From NCBI RefSeq assembly GCF_003634695.1, contig NZ_RBWV01000009.1:1-64000 (forward strand): a DNA stretch of 64,000 nucleotides, read 5' to 3'. Source of the stretch: Motilibacter peucedani. GTDB taxonomy: Bacteria; Actinomycetota; Actinomycetes; Motilibacterales; Motilibacteraceae. The notes under the pieces were generated by a model. That model was not told where the DNA came from and searched no databases. It saw only the letters and a program-made list of their open reading frames with translations. Positions 34,991 through 43,630 of this stretch are shown here, piece by piece; the stretch's first letter is position 1; the number at the start of each line of letters is the position of its first letter. The translations under genes and the position numbers were made by a program.

Positions 34991-36066
34991 AGTGCCCGCA
35001 GAGCCGGCGCGCCGGCGTCCGGTGCGTGGACGTCGACAAGTGGCGTGCGCTGGTCGAGCAGCTGACAGGCGCGGCGGATCACCGTGGCCCGAGTGAGCGC
35101 GAGCCCTTCGGCGCGCAGCTGAGCCCGCGCCTCCACCTGGAGCCGCACCCGCAGACCGTCCGTGTCGTCCAGGCGCGCCTCGAGCTCCCCGAGCGCGGTC
35201 TCGTCGCCCTCGGGCGGGGCGGCTGTAGTCGGCGGCGCTGTCCACCAGGGGCCGGCTTCGGCGAGGCGCATCGGTGAGCGGGTGGCGGGATCGGCGGCGA
35301 CGGCGAGCAGTGCCGGGACGACCCGGTCGGCGGGGTGCCCGCGGTGCACGACCGCGAGTTGGATCGCGGGCAGCAGCCCCGCTGCGGTCCAGCGGGACGT
35401 CGAGCAGCCGGCCGCCCGGCGGGCGCCGGCGCACTCGGCGGCGAGCGCCGCCAGGTCGCTGATGCCGCACGCGATGAGCAGCGCCGCGCCGGGCGACCGG
35501 TGCGGTGTCGTGGGGGTGGAGGGGGGTGTCTCGGTAGAGGTCTCTGGGTTGGGCGGCACATCTGCGGCCACCCTCGCCGCGGATCTGCGGCCAGGGGTAG
35601 CCGTGACGGTGCGGCCACCCTGCGGCAGCCGTGACGGGGTAGCCGCACCGGTGCGGCCACCCTGCGGCAGCCGTGACGGGGTAGCCGCAGAACTGCGGCC
35701 ACCTCCTGACCTGCCCCTTTCCGGCGCAGCGAGCCCTGGGTTGCTGGTGCGGAGGTGGTAGCGGTTGGTCAGGTTCTGCCGCCCGTCGTGCCGGCGCTCG
35801 ACCCGGACCACGAGGGCGCTCTCCAGTTCGCGCATCGCCCGGTCGACCGAGTCGACCGAGCGATGCAGCCGAGCGGCGAGCAGCCGCCGGGAGGGCATGC
35901 GGCAGCCGGAGCTGCCGCCGTAGCGGAGCAGCAGCACGTAGAGCCGGAACGCGGCATCGGAAAGCTCGCCGTCGATCACCCACTCCGGCACGATCGCGAA
36001 CCGCTGCTCCTCGACGACCAGGCTGCCATCGTCACCGACCCCGTCAGCAAGCTTGGCGGCACTCAT
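34987..36066 (-). CDS. helix-turn-helix protein, ICE-type replication/regulatory protein
   Basis: A 359-residue cytoplasmic protein. The N-terminal 100 residues carry a wHTH: FAIVPEWVIDGELSDAAFRL, YVLLLRYGGSSGCRMPSRRL, HRSVDSVDRAMRELESALVV. This is common in helix-turn-helix proteins of actinobacterial plasmids and ICEs. The middle (residues about 120-170) is a low-complexity linker with two 14-residue repeats. The C-terminal half is helical and Ala-rich. It is coupled on both sides by overlapping start/stop codons. Role in replication or transfer control is inferred from position near attR. Confidence 0.75.
   Translation of the reverse strand: MSAAKLADGVGDDGSLVVEEQRFAIVPEWVIDGELSDAAFRLYVLLLRYGGSSGCRMPSRRLLAARLHRSVDSVDRAMRELESALVVRVERRHDGRQNLTNRYHLRTSNPGLAAPERGRSGGGRSSAATPSRLPQGGRTGAATPSRLPQGGRTVTATPGRRSAARVAADVPPNPETSTETPPSTPTTPHRSPGAALLIACGISDLAALAAECAGARRAAGCSTSRWTAAGLLPAIQLAVVHRGHPADRVVPALLAVAADPATRSPMRLAEAGPWWTAPPTTAAPPEGDETALGELEARLDDTDGLRVRLQVEARAQLRAEGLALTRATVIRRACQLLDQRTPLVDVHAPDAGAPALRAL
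35609..35689 (+). repeat. 42-bp period tandem repeat inside HTH gene
   Basis: A 39-bp block starting GTGCGGCCACCCTGCGGCAG occurs exactly at 35609-35647 and 35651-35689. In protein it yields two copies of a 14-residue unit containing TPSRLPQGGRT. A degenerate third copy precedes the first. It may change linker length by slippage. Confidence 0.85.
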
Positions 36067-36245
36067 GACGCGGCCGGTGTCGGCACCTCGAGGTGCGCGA
36101 CGTGCAGGCCGGGGGCGGTGCGCCCACGAATGCCTTGCCAGTGCCAGCGGCACAGGTAGACGTGCGCGCCGTAGCGGTTGGACAGCAGCACGGCGGCCGC
36201 CTCAGGACAGGACGAGGCCTCGCAGTGATGCACGGATGCGGCCAT
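36063..36245 (-). CDS. small Cys/His protein, possible zinc finger
   Basis: A 60-residue protein with HHCEASSCPEA near the N-terminus and LCRWHW in the middle. A metal site using Cys/His from both regions is plausible. The ATG of the HTH gene overlaps its stop by 4 bp (ATGA), so it heads the trio near attR. Small proteins of this kind are common in actinobacterial ICEs. Function is unknown. Confidence 0.7.
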   Translation of the reverse strand: MAASVHHCEASSCPEAAAVLLSNRYGAHVYLCRWHWQGIRGRTAPGLHVAHLEVPTPAAS

Positions 36246-36327
36246 GGAACGGGCTCCTCAGCAGGGCAGGAGGAAGCGCCGCGGCGGCCCCGTCGAGGTG
36301 AGACGGGCCGTCCGGCATGCGGAGCGG

Positions 36328-36349
36328 TGCGCTAGCAGCGCGCTAGCAA
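36328..36349 (+). repeat. two tandem 11-bp repeats near attR (possible integrase arm sites)
   Basis: TGCGCTAGCAG followed directly by CGCGCTAGCAA, 125 bp inside attR. The core GCGCTAG and the 11-bp period match the pair at 13269-13290 near attL. Confidence 0.6.
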
Positions 36350-36473
36350 CCGCCGCGGACCTGCACGCAAGTACCGCTACAGGCGGCACTCGACTGACAG
36401 GGCGTCTGCACATCACCGCAGGTCAGGGACGTGTGGGCGTCAGTCGTCATCAGCCGTACCGACGTCACTCTGC

Positions 36474-36520
36474 CTTGTAATCGGGCGGTTAGGGGTTCAA
36501 GTCCCCTCGTCGGCCCTACG
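36474..36520 (+). repeat. attR-like direct repeat (47 bp)
   Basis: An exact copy of 13168-13214, comprising the tRNA-Thr sequence from the anticodon loop to just past the acceptor stem. The 5' half of a tRNA is absent here, so it is not a functional tRNA gene. Confidence 0.92.
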
Positions 36521-36594
36521 CGCGGTTGCGCCATCTGCTCGAACGCCCCGGCTCCGGGCTCAGGCTCCGGGCGCAGGTGCCGATACAACCCCGC

Positions 36595-37392
36595 ATGAGC
36601 GGTACCGCGGTCATCGCGACACCCCGAGCCGCCGGCCTGTGCTCGGCCAGTCTCTGCACGGTCATGTGCGCCACCCTCTGCACCGCCCTGCTCGTGGGCG
36701 CCACCACCCATGCCGCGGCAGCTGCGGCCACTGCGAGCGTCTCGGCGGGGGCCCTGCTCGTGACCCTGGAGCTCACCCGCTCCATCCCCGCGTGGATGCG
36801 GCCTCGGCGAACGCGCTGCCGCCAGGGCATCAGCGACACGACCATCGGCCTGCTCGCCGGCTCGGGACCCGGCTGGATCGTGCTCGCCGCCACTACCCAC
36901 GCGACTCCGGCAGCAGCGGCCAGCAGCGTCTGGTTCGTGCTCCACCTGGCCCTCTGGCGCGAGGTGCACCGCATCGACCCGCGGTGCCTCAAGCCCACGC
37001 TCAGCGCCGCGGCGGCCTCCGGCGCCACCGTCGCCGCCGCGTGGGCGGCCGGAGCTGCCGTCCACCACGCGGCCATGGTCACCGGAGGAGCCATCGGCGC
37101 CATCACCCTCGCCTGCACCGCCCTGGCCGTCAAGGCCGCCTTCCGGGCCCCGACGACCACCGGCCTGAGCGCCACTGCGCTCGCCGTCGGCACCCTCGAA
37201 GGCGCTGTCTACCTCGCCGGCGGCGCCGGCCTCGGAGGCGTCCTGCCGGCCGGCACGCTCTCCGTCGGCTACCTGCTCTTCGGGCTCATGGCGCTGGCTA
37301 CCAACGGGCTGCGGCTCGCCCGGGTCGGCCTGCAGACCACGAGGACAGGGCTCTCCAGCGTCGTCAGGGTCGCAGGCCTGATCCTCCGCTGA
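36595..37392 (+). CDS. hypothetical integral membrane protein
   Basis: A 265-residue protein with about six to seven hydrophobic, Ala-rich segments (ATLCTALLVGATTHAAAAAA, GWIVLAATTHATPAAAASSV, LPAGTLSVGYLLFGLMALAT) separated by short basic loops. No family recognised. ATG at 36595 is chosen. A TTG at 36526 would add 23 residues starting beside attR. It is the first chromosomal gene after the island. Its last 29 bp overlap the convergent SDR gene, which weakens confidence in its exact 3' end. Confidence 0.55.
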   Translation: MSGTAVIATPRAAGLCSASLCTVMCATLCTALLVGATTHAAAAAATASVSAGALLVTLELTRSIPAWMRPRRTRCRQGISDTTIGLLAGSGPGWIVLAATTHATPAAAASSVWFVLHLALWREVHRIDPRCLKPTLSAAAASGATVAAAWAAGAAVHHAAMVTGGAIGAITLACTALAVKAAFRAPTTTGLSATALAVGTLEGAVYLAGGAGLGGVLPAGTLSVGYLLFGLMALATNGLRLARVGLQTTRTGLSSVVRVAGLILR

Positions 37393-38107
37393 CGGTGATG
37401 TTCTCGCCGGTGATGTAGCCGGCTGCATCGGAGGCGAGGAAGGCCACGACCTCAGCGACGTCGCGGGCGCTGGCAAGCCGTCCGAAGGGGATGTTCGCTG
37501 CGTAGCTGGCGAGGGCGGCCTCGAGGGCGTCCGGCGCGAGTCCTGACTTCGCCCATATCCCGGTGCGGACGGCGCCGGGACTGACGGCGTTGACCCGGAT
37601 GCGCCGGGGCGCCAGCTCCAGGGCGAGTGAGGGCACCATGGCCAGCAGGGCGCCTCGGCTCCCAGCCGTCGCGGCGCCACCCACGACACCTCGTGCCGCT
37701 CCCAGGCCGACCGTCACGATGACCGAGGCACCGTCGCGCAGCAGCGGCAACGTCCTTGCCAGGGTGAAGAACGCGCTCTTGGTGTTGACGGCGAACAGCT
37801 CGTCGTAGACCGCCTCGTCGAAGCTCTCGGTCGGTCCGGGACGTGTGATGCCGGCGTTCAGGAAGAGCACGTCAAGGGTCCCCAGCCGCTGCTGCACCAG
37901 CTCGACCAAGGACTCCAGGCAGGGCATAGAGGCGGCGTCAGAGCGCACGACCTCGATGCCCTCTGGCAGCGACGATCGTGCGGTTGCGACGGACGAAGGA
38001 TCCCGCCCGGTGACGATGACGCGGTGACCGCGCCCGTGAAGCAGCTCGGCGGTGGCCCGGCCGATCCCGGTGGTGCCGCCGGTGATGAGGGCTGTCGGTG
38101 TGGGCAT
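37364..38107 (-). CDS. SDR family oxidoreductase
   Basis: A 247-residue classical short-chain dehydrogenase. It has TGGTTGIGRATAELLHGRGH, LFLNAGI (the NNAG equivalent), a C-terminal SGGSGLRP and SPGAVRTGIW after the catalytic region. The active-site Tyr-x3-Lys is unusual: the region after VTVGLGAARGVVGGAATAGS shows Ser/Gly-rich sequence with no clear YxxxK, so catalysis may be altered. It is divergent from a LysR gene that most likely controls it. Confidence 0.88.
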   Translation of the reverse strand: MPTPTALITGGTTGIGRATAELLHGRGHRVIVTGRDPSSVATARSSLPEGIEVVRSDAASMPCLESLVELVQQRLGTLDVLFLNAGITRPGPTESFDEAVYDELFAVNTKSAFFTLARTLPLLRDGASVIVTVGLGAARGVVGGAATAGSRGALLAMVPSLALELAPRRIRVNAVSPGAVRTGIWAKSGLAPDALEAALASYAANIPFGRLASARDVAEVVAFLASDAAGYITGENITVSGGSGLRP

Positions 38108-38164
38108 GGGTGAAGCGTGCTGCCGTGCGCGAGCAGCCGTCCAATGAAAGGTTCGCACTGGGCA

Positions 38165-38179
38165 ATGCGTGCGACGCAT
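38165..38179. promoter_or_regulatory. LysR-type T-N11-A site (15-bp palindrome)
   Basis: ATGCGT-GCG-ACGCAT is a perfect inverted repeat with the T-N11-A spacing used by LysR regulators. It lies between the divergent SDR and LysR starts. Confidence 0.8.
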
Positions 38180-38207
38180 CGCTGCAGGTCACGTCTACGC
38201 TGAGCGG

Positions 38208-39122
38208 GTGACTGAGCAGGCGGCCAACTCCACGCAGCTGGACCTGCGGCTCGTCGAGTCGTTCATGGCGCTCGCACGTCACCGCCACTTCGGGCGGGCC
38301 GCTGACGCGGTCCACACCACCCAGCCGTCCCTGAGCCGGCAGATCCGGCGGTTGGAGCACCAGGTCGGCGTCCGCCTGGTCGAGCGCAGCTCGCGCGGGG
38401 CCGAGCTCACCGAGGCCGGTTCGGCGTTCCTGCCGCTGGCGTCCGCACTCCTGCAGCGCGCCCGGCACGCCGTAGCGCAGGCGAGGGCAGCGACGCAGCC
38501 CGCTCGGACCACCATCGGCGTCACCACGAACCTGATCGTCACGCCAGCCGTCCGCCACCTGCGCCAGTGCCACCCCGACGCCGACGTGCAGGTGGTGCAC
38601 CTGCCGTGGGACCAGCCGCGCGCAGCGCTGGTCGACCACCGGGTCGACGCCGTCGTGACACGGCTCCCGCTGACGGGTCCGACGCCGCACGAGCAGGAGA
38701 CCAGCGACGGGCTCCTGGTGACCGTGCTCCACGCCGAACCGCGAGTGCTGATGGTCCCGGTCGACCACCGCCTGGCGGGCCGGCAGTTCGTCACCTTCGA
38801 CGACATCGCCGACGAGCCGATGCCTCGGGTGCACGACGCCGAGTGGAACGCCTTCTGGCGCGTCGATCCGCGCCCCGACGGCCGGCCCGCACCCGACGGG
38901 CCGTTGATCGAGCAGGTGGAGGACAAGGTCGAGCTAGTCGCCTCCGGTCAGGCCGTCACGATCATCCCGAGCGGCGAGCACCTCGGCAGGCTGCGCCCCG
39001 ACCTCCGCACCGTCCCCCTCCAGGGTGCAGAGCCCAGCCACGTCGTGCTGGTCACGCGCGCCGGCGACCCGAGTCCGCTGGTGGACGCTCTCCGGAGCAT
39101 CGCCCCGAGGTACCTCCGCTGA
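38208..39122 (+). CDS. LysR family transcriptional regulator
   Basis: A 304-residue regulator from a GTG at 38208. The wHTH reads LDLRLVESFMALARHRHFGR, AADAVHTTQPSLSRQIRRLE, then LVERSSRGAELTEAGSAFLP. The effector domain includes TTIGVTTNLIVTPAVRHLRQ and a typical mid-domain turn around PVDHRLAGR. It is divergent from the SDR gene with a T-N11-A palindrome between them. The inducer is unknown. Confidence 0.93.
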   Translation: MTEQAANSTQLDLRLVESFMALARHRHFGRAADAVHTTQPSLSRQIRRLEHQVGVRLVERSSRGAELTEAGSAFLPLASALLQRARHAVAQARAATQPARTTIGVTTNLIVTPAVRHLRQCHPDADVQVVHLPWDQPRAALVDHRVDAVVTRLPLTGPTPHEQETSDGLLVTVLHAEPRVLMVPVDHRLAGRQFVTFDDIADEPMPRVHDAEWNAFWRVDPRPDGRPAPDGPLIEQVEDKVELVASGQAVTIIPSGEHLGRLRPDLRTVPLQGAEPSHVVLVTRAGDPSPLVDALRSIAPRYLR

Positions 39123-39306
39123 CCGCGAGCCAACAGGCGCACGCTCAAACGTTGAAGCACCTGACACGAGGGACATCCGCACAGAGCCCTCGATCGAGGA
39201 CCCACCAAGGCGACCACGCCGGATAACGAACTCATAACGCCACTTGACGCCCCCGCGGATCGCGGCCACAGTCGTGCTCAATCGTTACAGCGGAGAAGAG
39301 GTCGAC

Positions 39307-40338
39307 ATGCCGCAGGGGTCGCAGCCGCGCCGCGTGACGCTGCGCGACATCGCCGAGCGCGCCGGCGTCTCGGTGAGCGCGGTCTCCATGGCCCTGGCCG
39401 ACCACGAACGCATCGGCGCGGGCACGAAGGAGGAGATCCGCGCCGTCGCGCAGGAGCTCGGCTACGTCACGAACTCCGCCGCCCGAGCCCTGCGCGGGCA
39501 GCGCTCCGGCACGCTCGCCCTGGTCGTGCCCGCGACGGGCCAGCACGTGTTCGGCCACCCGTACTTCATGCACCTGCTCGACGGCGTGAACGAGGTGGTC
39601 AACGAGGTCGACGGCACCCTGCTCATCTCGACCAACCCCGACGAGCGGCACGGGGTGGCCGCCTACGAGCGCGTGCTCCGGTCACGGGCAGCCGACGGTG
39701 CCATCGTCGCATCGGCCGCGGCGAACGACGCGAACGTGCTGCGGTTGCTGGACTCCGGCGTGCCCGTCGTGCTCATCGGGCGGTTCCCGCGCATCGACGA
39801 CGCCGTCACCGTAGGACTCGCCGACGTCGAGGGCGCGCGGACGGCGACCGAGCACCTCCTCTCGCACGGGTCGAAGCGGGTCGCGCACATCGCAGGTCCG
39901 CGCAACCACCAGACGACGACTGACCGCATCGCCGGGTTCCGCTCGGCGCACGTCGCCCACGGCGTCACCGCGAAGCCGCCCGTGGTGCACGGTGACTTCG
40001 GCGAGGAGTCCGGTCGCGCGGCCGCCGCTCGCCTGCTCGACCAGTTCCCCGACCTCGACGCGATCTTCGCCGCCAACGACGAGATGGCCTTCGGCGCACT
40101 GTGCGAGCTGCGCTCACGGGGGCTCGACGCCCCCGGGAACGTGCGACTGGTGGGCTACGACGACTTCGGCGTCTCCCGCCTGACGACCCCGGCCCTGACG
40201 ACCGTCACCGTGCCGGCCGCCGAGGTCGGGCGCCGCGCGGCGCGTCGCCTGCTCCAGCTCATCGACGGTTCTGTGCCCGAGCCCCGGCACGAGACCCTGC
40301 CGGTCCATCTCACCACCAGGCAGTCCTGCGGCTGCTGA
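39307..40338 (+). CDS. LacI family transcriptional regulator
   Basis: A 343-residue repressor. The N-terminal HTH reads VTLRDIAERAGVSVSAVSMA and LADHERIGAG, with hinge TNSAARALRGQRSGTLALVV. The periplasmic-binding-like core includes DGAIVASAAAND, RTATEHLLSHGSKRVAHIAG and FAANDEMAFGALCELRSRGL, and VRLVGYDDFGVSRLTTPALT near the end. It lies 132 bp upstream of the sugar ABC transporter genes and most likely represses them, responding to an arabinose-containing sugar. Confidence 0.93.
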   Translation: MPQGSQPRRVTLRDIAERAGVSVSAVSMALADHERIGAGTKEEIRAVAQELGYVTNSAARALRGQRSGTLALVVPATGQHVFGHPYFMHLLDGVNEVVNEVDGTLLISTNPDERHGVAAYERVLRSRAADGAIVASAAANDANVLRLLDSGVPVVLIGRFPRIDDAVTVGLADVEGARTATEHLLSHGSKRVAHIAGPRNHQTTTDRIAGFRSAHVAHGVTAKPPVVHGDFGEESGRAAAARLLDQFPDLDAIFAANDEMAFGALCELRSRGLDAPGNVRLVGYDDFGVSRLTTPALTTVTVPAAEVGRRAARRLLQLIDGSVPEPRHETLPVHLTTRQSCGC

Positions 40339-40375
40339 CCTCCAGAGGCTCTGACAAGCCACCTAGCACCACTGA

Positions 40376-40387
40376 CGCTCGAGAGCG
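40376..40387. promoter_or_regulatory. possible LacI operator before sugar transporter operon
   Basis: CGCTC-GA-GAGCG is an inverted repeat with a 2-bp centre in the gap between the LacI gene and the lipoprotein gene. Size and position fit a LacI-family site, though LacI operators usually have a central CG. Confidence 0.45.
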
Positions 40388-40470
40388 CCAGAGCTCGACC
40401 ACCCGCGCCGCGGTCCCGCGGCCGCGTCGCCCTGCCTGCTCCGTCCCAGGTCCGTCAAGGAGGACACCTC

Positions 40471-41754
40471 ATGCCAGTCCCGCTCCCTCGTACGCTGCGG
40501 TTCGCCGCCGCCGTCGCTGCTCTCTGCACCCTCGCCGCGTGCGGCGGTGGGAGCTCGACGTCGTCCGCCAGCAGCAGCTCGGGCGGTGTCGTCAAGCTCC
40601 AGCTGCTCACGGGCTTCACCGGGCCCGACCGGCCTTCCTACGAAGCGCTGGTGAAGAGCTGGAACGACTCCCACCCGAACATCCAGGTCACCATGGACGC
40701 CCAGCCGTGGGCCGCCATCGGCCAGAAGCTGCCGCAGTCCTGGGCGACGGGCCAGGGGCCTGACCTGGCGACCCCGAGCTCGGACCCGGCGGCAGTGTTC
40801 CAGTACATCAAGACGAACTCGGTCGAGCCGCTCGACAGTGCCGTCGGCACGGGCGACGGCAAGATCGACTCGAGCGCCTTCCCGGAGGCGGTCACCAAGG
40901 CCTTCACCGTCGACGGCAAGCTCTACGCCGCGCCGGCCAATCTCGCCACGCTGGTGCTCTACTACAACAAGGACCTGCTGCAGAAGGCCGGGATCACCGC
41001 GCCCCCGGCCACGCAGGCGGACTTCATCGCCGACATCATGAAGACCACCCTCCCTGCCGGCTCCACGACGCCGACGCAGTACGGCATCAGCCTCGCCGAC
41101 CACGCCACCATCCAGATGTGGCCGATCCTGCAGTGGATGAACGGCGGCGACGTGGTCGACTCCAAGGGCTGCGCCACGGTCGACAGCGCGGCGAGCGTCG
41201 CCGCCCTCACCCAGTGGGCCGACCTGGTACGCAAGGACCACGTCAGCCCCGTGGGTCAGACGGGCGCCGACGCCGACACGCTCTTCTCCTCCAAGAAGGC
41301 GGCCTTCGAGATCAACGGCCCGTGGGCCGCGGCCGGCTTCCGCAGCGCCGGCATCGACCTCGGCATCGCGCAGGTCCCGACCGGCAGCGCCGGGGCCGTC
41401 ACGCTCGGCTCCACGGTCCCGCTGATGGTCGCGAAGTCCAGCAAGCACAAGGCCGAGGCCGAGCAGTTCCTGGCCTACTGGACCGGCAAGACCGCGCAGA
41501 CCGACTTCTCCAAGGCCAGCGGCTTCCCGCCCGTCCGCACCGACCTCGCGTCCGCCGTCACAGGTGACGCCAAGACCTTCGCCGACGCCCTCCCCAGCGC
41601 CAAGCTCTACCTCGCGGGGCTCGCCACGGGCACCAAGGTCGACAACGACGTCTACGTGCCCATGATCGGCAAGATCACTCGTGGCACCGACGTCGCCAAG
41701 GCGACCGCCGACGCGGCGAAGCAGATCAACGCCATCACCGGCTGCCAGGCCTGA
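40471..41754 (+). CDS. sugar ABC transporter substrate-binding lipoprotein
   Basis: A 427-residue lipoprotein. The signal sequence ends in the lipobox LAAC, so Cys24 is the lipid anchor, and a Ser-rich linker follows. The rest is an extracellular solute-binding family 1 fold: VVKLQLLTGFTGPDRPSYEA, YAAPANLATLVLYYNKDLLQ, SSKKAAFEINGPWAAAGFRS. It should bind arabino-oligosaccharides or arabinosides for the two permeases that follow 29 bp and 924 bp downstream. Confidence 0.93.
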   Translation: MPVPLPRTLRFAAAVAALCTLAACGGGSSTSSASSSSGGVVKLQLLTGFTGPDRPSYEALVKSWNDSHPNIQVTMDAQPWAAIGQKLPQSWATGQGPDLATPSSDPAAVFQYIKTNSVEPLDSAVGTGDGKIDSSAFPEAVTKAFTVDGKLYAAPANLATLVLYYNKDLLQKAGITAPPATQADFIADIMKTTLPAGSTTPTQYGISLADHATIQMWPILQWMNGGDVVDSKGCATVDSAASVAALTQWADLVRKDHVSPVGQTGADADTLFSSKKAAFEINGPWAAAGFRSAGIDLGIAQVPTGSAGAVTLGSTVPLMVAKSSKHKAEAEQFLAYWTGKTAQTDFSKASGFPPVRTDLASAVTGDAKTFADALPSAKLYLAGLATGTKVDNDVYVPMIGKITRGTDVAKATADAAKQINAITGCQA

Positions 41755-41783
41755 CCTACCGAGGCTCGTCCAGAGGGAGCGAC

Positions 41784-42689
41784 ATGACCACCCTGCCAGC
41801 GCCACCGGGCACACGGGCCCGGCGAGGCCGGCGGTGGAACCCCGCCTACGCGTTCGTCGCGCCCAGCGTGGTCCTCATCGCCGTCTTCATCCTCGAGCCC
41901 ATCGTCCAGTCGGCGTGGATGAGCCTGCACGACTGGTCCGTCGGCGAGGCCAGTCACAAGATGCGCGGCCTGGGCAACTACTCGGACCTGCTGCACGACA
42001 GCAGGTTCTGGAACGCGCTCAAGGTCACGCTGCTCTTCACCGCGGGCACCGCCGTGGGCCAGGTCGCGCTCGGCCTGGCCCTGGCGGAGGCGTTGCGCCG
42101 CACGACGTGGTTCACCTCGCTGCTGCGTACGGCGTTCTTCTTCCCGTTCATCGCCTCCATGGCGGTGGTCGGCATCGTGTGGCGGTTCCTGCTCGACCCG
42201 CAGGTCGGCCTCGTCGACGCCTGGCTGGGCCACGTGGGGCTCGGCCACCCGCAGTGGCTGCAGTCCACCTCCCTCGCGCTGCCCACCCTCGTCGTCGTCG
42301 GCATCTGGAAGGGCTTCGGGTTCACGATGATCGTGCTGCTCGCGGCCATCCAGGCGATCCCCGAGCACCTCTACGAAGCTGCCCGCCTCGACGGTGCGGG
42401 ACGGGCGGCGCAGTTCCGCCACGTGACCCTGCCGGGGATGCGGCAAGCCACTCTGTTCGTGACGGTGATCGCCACGATCACCGGCCTGCAGCTCTTCGAC
42501 CTGTCCTACGTCATGACCGGCGGCGGGCCCGTCTTCCACACGGAGTCCGTCGTGCAGTACCTCTACCAGCGGGGCTTCGTGGACTTCTCCCTCGGCTACG
42601 CCAGTGCGGTCGCCTGGGTGCTCACCCTCGTGATCTTCGCGGTGGCCCTGCTCCAGCTGCGCATCCTGAGGTACAGCGATGTCGACTGA
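41784..42689 (+). CDS. sugar ABC transporter permease (MalF-like)
   Basis: A 301-residue inner-membrane permease with six TM segments. The cytoplasmic EAA motif is EAARLDGAGRAAQFRHVTLP, which contacts the ATPase. The N-terminus RRWNPAYAFVAPSVVLIAVF is typical. It overlaps the next permease gene by 11 bp. No ATPase gene is present in the cluster; a shared MsmK-type ATPase elsewhere is expected. Confidence 0.94.
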   Translation: MTTLPAPPGTRARRGRRWNPAYAFVAPSVVLIAVFILEPIVQSAWMSLHDWSVGEASHKMRGLGNYSDLLHDSRFWNALKVTLLFTAGTAVGQVALGLALAEALRRTTWFTSLLRTAFFFPFIASMAVVGIVWRFLLDPQVGLVDAWLGHVGLGHPQWLQSTSLALPTLVVVGIWKGFGFTMIVLLAAIQAIPEHLYEAARLDGAGRAAQFRHVTLPGMRQATLFVTVIATITGLQLFDLSYVMTGGGPVFHTESVVQYLYQRGFVDFSLGYASAVAWVLTLVIFAVALLQLRILRYSDVD

Positions 42690-43581
42690 CCTCGCCCGCC
42701 CCGCGACCCGGCCGGAGGCGGGGCGCACGGTCGACGGGCCGCGCAGGCACCACGGCGTACGTCTCGCCTCCCGCGTCGCCTCGGCGGCCGCTGCCGTCGT
42801 CCTCGTCGTGGCGGCGGTGGCGACCCTCCTGCCGTTCCTCTGGATGCTCGGCGTGGCGTTCCGCACGTCGGCCGACCTCTACGCCCACCCGGCGTCGATC
42901 GTGCCGACCGCCTGGTCGCTCGACGGGTTCCGCGCGGTCTACGACCAGCTGCCGTTCGGCCGGCTGGTGCTCAACACGTTCGTCTTCGCCGGCGGCGCGA
43001 CGCTGCTGCTGCTGTTCTTCGACTCGCTGACGGCCTACGCGCTGGCACGCCTGGAGTTCCGCGGGCGGAACGCTCTGTTCGTGCTGATCCTCGCCACCCT
43101 CATGGTGCCGTTCCAGGTCACGATCATCCCGGTCTTCCTCACCCTGTTCCACCTCGGGTGGCTCAACACCGAGCAGGGCCTGATCGTCCCGCGGGCCACG
43201 AGCGCCCTCGGCATCTTCATGCTGCGGCAGTTCTTCATGCAGCTGCCACGCGAGCTCGACGAGGCGGCTCGGATCGATGGTGCCGGCGCCTGGACGATCT
43301 ACTGGCGGATCGTCCTGCCCCTGTCGAAGCCGGCGCTCGCGTCCCTGTTCGTCATCCAGTTCGCGGCGCTCTGGAACGACTTCCTGTGGCCGCTGGTCGT
43401 CACCAGCGACATCTCCAAGCGCACGCTGCCCTCCGCGCTCACGCTGTTCTCCAGCCAGGACGGCGTCGACCACGCAGCGCTGATGGCCGGTGCCGCGATC
43501 TCTCTCAGCCCGCTCGCCATCGCCTTCCTGCTGGCCCAGCGGTTCTTCGTCCAGGGCGTCGCAGCGTCGGGCATCAAGTGA
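42679..43581 (+). CDS. sugar ABC transporter permease (MalG-like)
   Basis: A 300-residue inner-membrane permease with six TM segments. The EAA motif is EAARIDGAGAWTIYWRIVLP and TLMVPFQVTIIPVFLTLFHL is the usual preceding region. It forms the heterodimeric channel with the upstream permease. The GH51 gene begins 49 bp later, so all four genes probably share a transcript. Confidence 0.94.
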   Translation: MSTDLARPATRPEAGRTVDGPRRHHGVRLASRVASAAAAVVLVVAAVATLLPFLWMLGVAFRTSADLYAHPASIVPTAWSLDGFRAVYDQLPFGRLVLNTFVFAGGATLLLLFFDSLTAYALARLEFRGRNALFVLILATLMVPFQVTIIPVFLTLFHLGWLNTEQGLIVPRATSALGIFMLRQFFMQLPRELDEAARIDGAGAWTIYWRIVLPLSKPALASLFVIQFAALWNDFLWPLVVTSDISKRTLPSALTLFSSQDGVDHAALMAGAAISLSPLAIAFLLAQRFFVQGVAASGIK

Positions 43582-43630
43582 GCTCGCCTGCAATACCCGC
43601 CCGCCCGACCGTCCTGCAACCGGAGCACCC

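Noticed and set aside
36474-36520. Second tRNA-Thr gene
   Set aside because: The 5' half (acceptor 5' strand and D arm) is missing; only the att repeat is present.
36343-37689. Long minus-strand frame opposite the membrane protein after attR
   Set aside because: It spans attR and is compositionally biased; the plus-strand frame has a membrane-protein pattern.
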